Part shown: positions 60,389 through 64,000 of the stretch, in pieces
Numbering within the stretch: position 1 is the first letter of the stretch
Layout of the letters: the number at the start of each line of letters is the position of its first letter
NCBI GenBank assembly: GCA_036429605.1
Contig: JAVFKD010000004.1
Span: 806,001-870,000, forward strand
Length of the DNA: 64,000 nucleotides
Reading direction: 5' to 3'
DNA from: Cladobotryum mycophilum
Taxonomy: Eukaryota; Ascomycota; Sordariomycetes; Hypocreales; Hypocreaceae
Position numbers and translations under genes: made by a program
The notes under the pieces: model-generated
What the model saw: the letters and a program-made list of their open reading frames with translations, nothing else
What the model was told of the DNA's origin: nothing
Databases searched by the model: none

Positions 60389-62628
60389 ATGAAGTGGAAG
60401 CACCTTGGGCTCTTGTTTGCTTTGGGCAGCGTTCACGGGACCTGGCAATCGGATACGTTTTCATCACGCATTAAGGAGCTTAAACCTGAAGGCTGTATAT
60501 CTACATGGAATGAGAACGACAAGCAGTACTTTCAAACTAAAAGACTACGGAATGATATTCATGAACGGGTGGATGGGCAAAAGCCCCTTGGCAAGGGAGG
60601 ACCACATCGAATTCAAATGGGCCACGACTCACGGTTCAACGTCTTGGGACCGTGGTTCGAGGGCGTCGCAGCTCTTGGGGAGGATAAACCTTCGTTAGGA
60701 GAAGTTGCCAGAGCAAAGGAGAAGCAAATCGCTATTGTTGGCGCTGGTATGTCTGGTTTGATGACTTATCTCATCCTCCATCAAGCCGGGATGAAAAACG
60801 TTACGATACTTGAAGGGAACAACCGACTAGGCGGCCGTGTTCGCACCGAATACTTGACAGGAGGGCCGTTTGACTATTCGTACCAGGAAATGGGTGCTAT
60901 GCGCATTCCTCATACAAGAACATTCTCCAACGGCACGTATAACATTACGGATCATCAGCTTGTCTTTCAACTCGCGGAAGAAATGAACAGGATCAACGGC
61001 TACGATGAGGAGTTGAAGATTGACTTTATTCCTTGGATAGATGAGAGTCTGAATGGCCTGGTGTACAGGGATGGGTTCAAGCTGGAAAGTGGACTTCCAC
61101 CGACACATGCTCAAGTGGCAGCGAACTCTTCAATATTTCCCGAGGAGCCGATGCCTGAGTCTGTTGAACGGCTTCAGAAGCTGTTGGAAGCTGAAGTGCA
61201 TGGAGAAGAGTTTCTTATGGAGATTGCAAACAATGTGTTTAAAGCACATGATCACTATATTAGTATGCATTGCCCCTGATGAAAACCAGAATGAATGCTT
61301 CGCTGACAAGTATTTAGGGAGCGGACCTGGAAAGCTTCCCGGAGACCACTGGTCCGAGTTCTCGTTCCTTACAGGTCACCTTCATGCTGGTCTTGGGGAT
61401 GCCAATGCCATTAGTAAAGGGAATGATTGCTCTGGATACTTGGAAAAGGCGAGTCATGATGGCTGATTGAACAAGGGGAATTGCTGGTTGACCTTTGTGC
61501 AGCTCTATGAAGCAATGGCTTTCAACGGAAATACAACCTTTAGAACCATTGATGGTGGTAAGTGTATACATGGTATCGGTGGGAATGCCTATAATCGGAT
61601 GACTTACTGGCCAACAGGCATGAGTCGTCTTCCCTTTTCTTTCGAGCCACTGGTTCGCAACTCAACGCGACTGAATGCCAAAGTTGAACGCATTCAATGG
61701 GATGACAAGACTGAACGACTCACCATCAATTGGCGGAGCAATTACACAGACAGACAAATACACACCGAAACCTTTGACTACGCCGTCGTAACACCGCCCT
61801 TTACCGTTGTGAGGAGATGGCGTCTTCCTCCCCTACCTACAACGATGCGCAACGCCATTGATACCATGGATTTCTGGTCAGCATGCAAGGTCGCCCTTGA
61901 GTACAAGACTCGCTTCTGGGAGCGCTTTGAGAATCCAATCTACGGCTCTTGTTCCACAGTGACCGACATTGGAGGTGTCGGGACAATCTGCTACCCTTCT
62001 TACAACATCAACGGATCGGGACCAGCTGCCGTGCTTGGGCTGTTTGAACCTGGCCCGCCGCTGGGGGTGGACTGGACGTCTGTGTCAGATGAGCAGATTG
62101 TGCAGTATGCTGTTGATGCCATGGTCGAAATACATGGTGAAGTCGCGCGCGAAGAGTATACGGGCAAGTATCGTCGACTGTGCTGGACGTTGGATGAGTT
62201 TGCGGCGGGGGCAGGTTGGGCGTCGCCAACGGCAGGACAGCATGAGCTCTACCTACCGGAATTCTTTACCACGCATAAGCACGTACGTCTTTCGCGGGAG
62301 ATTCTTGTCCTTTTTTATGATTCGGAGGGTTGAAACGCTGACTAGGGGCTATAGATGATCTTTGTTGGAGAACATACGACTTACACGCATGCGTGGGTTG
62401 CCTCGGCGTTGGAGTCGGGAATCCGTGGCGGTGTTCAACTACTGCTGGGTGAATTTGCATCCACATGTTGGGACTGTTGTTGATATCTAGCTAATGGGTT
62501 TCATAATAGAGCTAGGTTTAGTCGACGAAGCAAAGGAAGCTGTGAATAAGTGGATGGGAAGATGGTTGGGTGAGGTAAGTTGTTTACTCGACCGTGGAGA
62601 CTTACTATACTAATGATGGTTGCAGTAA
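60389..62628 (+). CDS. secreted L-amino-acid oxidase-like flavoprotein
   Basis: FAD-dependent amine oxidase of the fungal/venom L-amino-acid oxidase family, which would turn amino acids into keto acids, ammonia and hydrogen peroxide outside the cell. Model: 60389-61262, 61318-61448, 61503-61557, 61618-62282, 62355-62448, 62510-62574 and 62626-62628; introns of 55, 54, 60, 72, 61 and 51 nt; 628 residues. A signal peptide (MKWKHLGLLFALGSVHG) is likely. The FAD dinucleotide motif IAIVGAGMSGLMTYLILHQ starts near 113, GGRVRTEY near 147, the substrate-arginine motif EMGAMRIP near 168, and the C-terminal FAD motif FVGEHTTYTHAW near 578. Several NXS/T sites fit secretion. Intron 2 uses a GC donor (AAG|GCGAGT). 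The last exon would be only the TAA; if that intron is kept, translation adds 12 residues. Substrate preference is unknown. Confidence 0.9.
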
Positions 62629-63301
62629 AATTGCATGGAATGGTCTTTGAAAACATGGGAGTGGTGAATATGAGATGGCATAGATAGTTATGATAGAAAG
62701 GGGGCAAACGCCAATGTTGGGCAATGACAGTGCATGATAGCTTTGGATAATGTTCAATATTTGTCCTTGTAAAATGAAGGTGTGCTTCTCATACTGTCTT
62801 AAAAACGGATACCCGCAGAGCTGTCTTGTGAATGGCATTTCTTTGAGTCTATTCTTCAACCCCTTGTGTAGTGTTCTGCGAATCTTTGACAAAAGATATG
62901 AATTAGAAAAAGACACTTTTCACCAACATACATGGCTTTGACACTTTGGTGACTTGTTCTCTTAGAATCCTCCTATCATTCAAAGGGGTTGAGCTTTTGG
63001 TTCGTGTGTAATACTGTTATACCCCTGAGCGTGATGTGCAAATATTGGAACAGCTTCAAAGGGGAACGGCCATCCTGTTCAATCACCAAACACACCTGTG
63101 CAAAGCTTGTGTTTGCGAAACTGGTTTGCGACTTTGGGTATATATATTGCTGCCATGCACCAGATTGAGTGACGGACATCCTGAAGACATTCAGCAGCAA
63201 CACTGTCAGATCACATAGTCTTCCATCATACAGCCCATTCATCAGCACCTTTTCGCCTCATCTTTACCTTGCCTTACAACCTCACAGTACACGGATCCAT
63301 C
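62629..63301. other. intergenic region
   Basis: About 0.7 kb, AT-rich, between the oxidase gene and the last gene in the window. A CATC/CTTCCATCATACAG-like pyrimidine leader precedes ATG 63302. No gene is seen. Confidence 0.6.
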
Positions 63302-63960
63302 ATGTCGGCAGACCAGAGACTCGTCACTCGCGACGAGCAGGATTATATCAGATATGCCTTGAAAGACAACACCGTCTACCAATACATTGGATGGATGCAA
63401 CTCGGACTGACACTCAAGGAAGACAAGAAGAAGCGCAGGGCAGTATGGCTCGCCAACCAGCTGATCATAATTCGTCGGAATGCCGTGCAGGACTACATTG
63501 CAGTCTACTCTTTAATGAAGAACATTCTCCGGAGCCCCACGACGGCAGTCGAAAGGGGAATCCAGGACGACATAACCACCCTCCTCTGTCGGCTGCACGG
63601 AGTCGACGCTCCCCCGAGGGCTACAACCTGATATGGGACCAGTTGAGCCCCCGCCTGGACAAGGACTTTGGCAAGCTCAAGGGCGAGCTTCTCGCCATCC
63701 GGGCGGACCTCGCGCAGCGGAACCCCCATCGCACGGAGGAGCACAACGTTCGGGCCGCGGGCCGCATAGCCGAGCTGCTCAGGGGCATCGCATCGACGAA
63801 GGACATGGTGGAGGCTTTTGTGGCGAGATGGGTGAGGCAGCTGAACCCGGGAGGGGGTGGGCTCGTCGTTAGGGGCGAGTGTAAGGATGTTCGTACATAT
63901 CTCACAGAGGATGAGAAATACGATCAAGACATTGAAGAAGACGTCTGTAGAACGATGTAG
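63302..63960 (+). CDS. unrecognised 219-residue fungal protein (one apparent frameshift)
   Basis: I do not recognise the family. The frame from ATG 63302 runs 109 codons to TGA, but at the C5 run 63611-63615 one added C carries the reading from HGVDAPP into EGYNLIWDQLSPRLDKDFG and on to the TAG at 63958-63960, giving 219 residues without an intron. The corrected protein is intracellular-looking (no signal peptide or membrane segment), mostly helical and charged, with a GGGG loop near 190 and an acidic C-terminus. The two halves have matching codon use and helical character, which supports one gene. Its neighbour is the secreted oxidase on the same strand, 0.67 kb upstream; a functional link is unproven. 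Confidence 0.65.
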
Positions 63961-64000
63961 GATGTCAAGGGGTGGGAGGGGAAGGAAGAGGTGGTAGATA

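Noticed and set aside
4164..63615. Programmed -1 ribosomal frameshifting as the main explanation for the five breaks
   Set aside because: No consistent slippery heptamer is shared, the genes are unrelated, and all sites are plain G/C homopolymers, which fits sequencing error better. Kept only as an alternative.

Overview
The window looks like nuclear DNA of a filamentous ascomycete, most likely a Sordariomycete close to Hypocreales. Genes carry short introns (mostly 50-130 nt) with GTANGT donors, CTAAC/CTGAC branch sites and (C/T)AG acceptors. Protein families are fungal housekeeping types, and intergenic DNA is rich in polypyrimidine leaders and microsatellites. The lineage call is inference from protein character; no search was possible. 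I see no rRNA, tRNA, CRISPR array, transposase or viral gene.

Layout. The left edge holds the N-terminus of a Tea1/TeaA kelch cell-polarity protein (minus strand). It diverges from KOG1, the raptor subunit of TORC1 (3626-8431). Next come a FAA1/FAA4-type acyl-CoA synthetase (12536-14819) and a convergent rhodanese-USP deubiquitinase of the Doa4 type (15623-18786, minus). That gene lies head to head with VPS27, the ESCRT-0 subunit (20944-23414). A histidine-phosphatase/phosphoglycerate-mutase-like gene (24384-25304) faces an unrecognised gene interrupted by an in-frame TAG (25770-27083, minus). Glycerol kinase (28243-30180) converges on GDP-mannose pyrophosphorylase (30691-32112, minus).

From about 32.1 to 56.5 kb the window is nearly empty: only a small dsRNA-binding-domain gene (36362-37235, minus) and the farnesyltransferase beta subunit RAM1 (47602-49397, minus) are recognisable. 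The rest is dense in microsatellites and homopolymers. The right end has a Zn2Cys6 transcription factor (56530-59087), a secreted L-amino-acid-oxidase-like flavoenzyme (60389-62628) and an unrecognised 219-residue protein (63302-63960).

How genes relate. Doa4-type deubiquitinase and Vps27 act in the same multivesicular-body sorting pathway and share one divergent intergenic region. The others are unrelated housekeeping functions.

The most striking property is that four genes (KOG1, RAM1 twice, the Zn2Cys6 factor and the last gene) each lose frame at a run of five or six G/C bases. In every case one added base restores a continuous, family-like protein. This points to homopolymer undercalling in the assembly, or less likely to real lesions or slippage decoding. 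Exon models given here assume those corrections.
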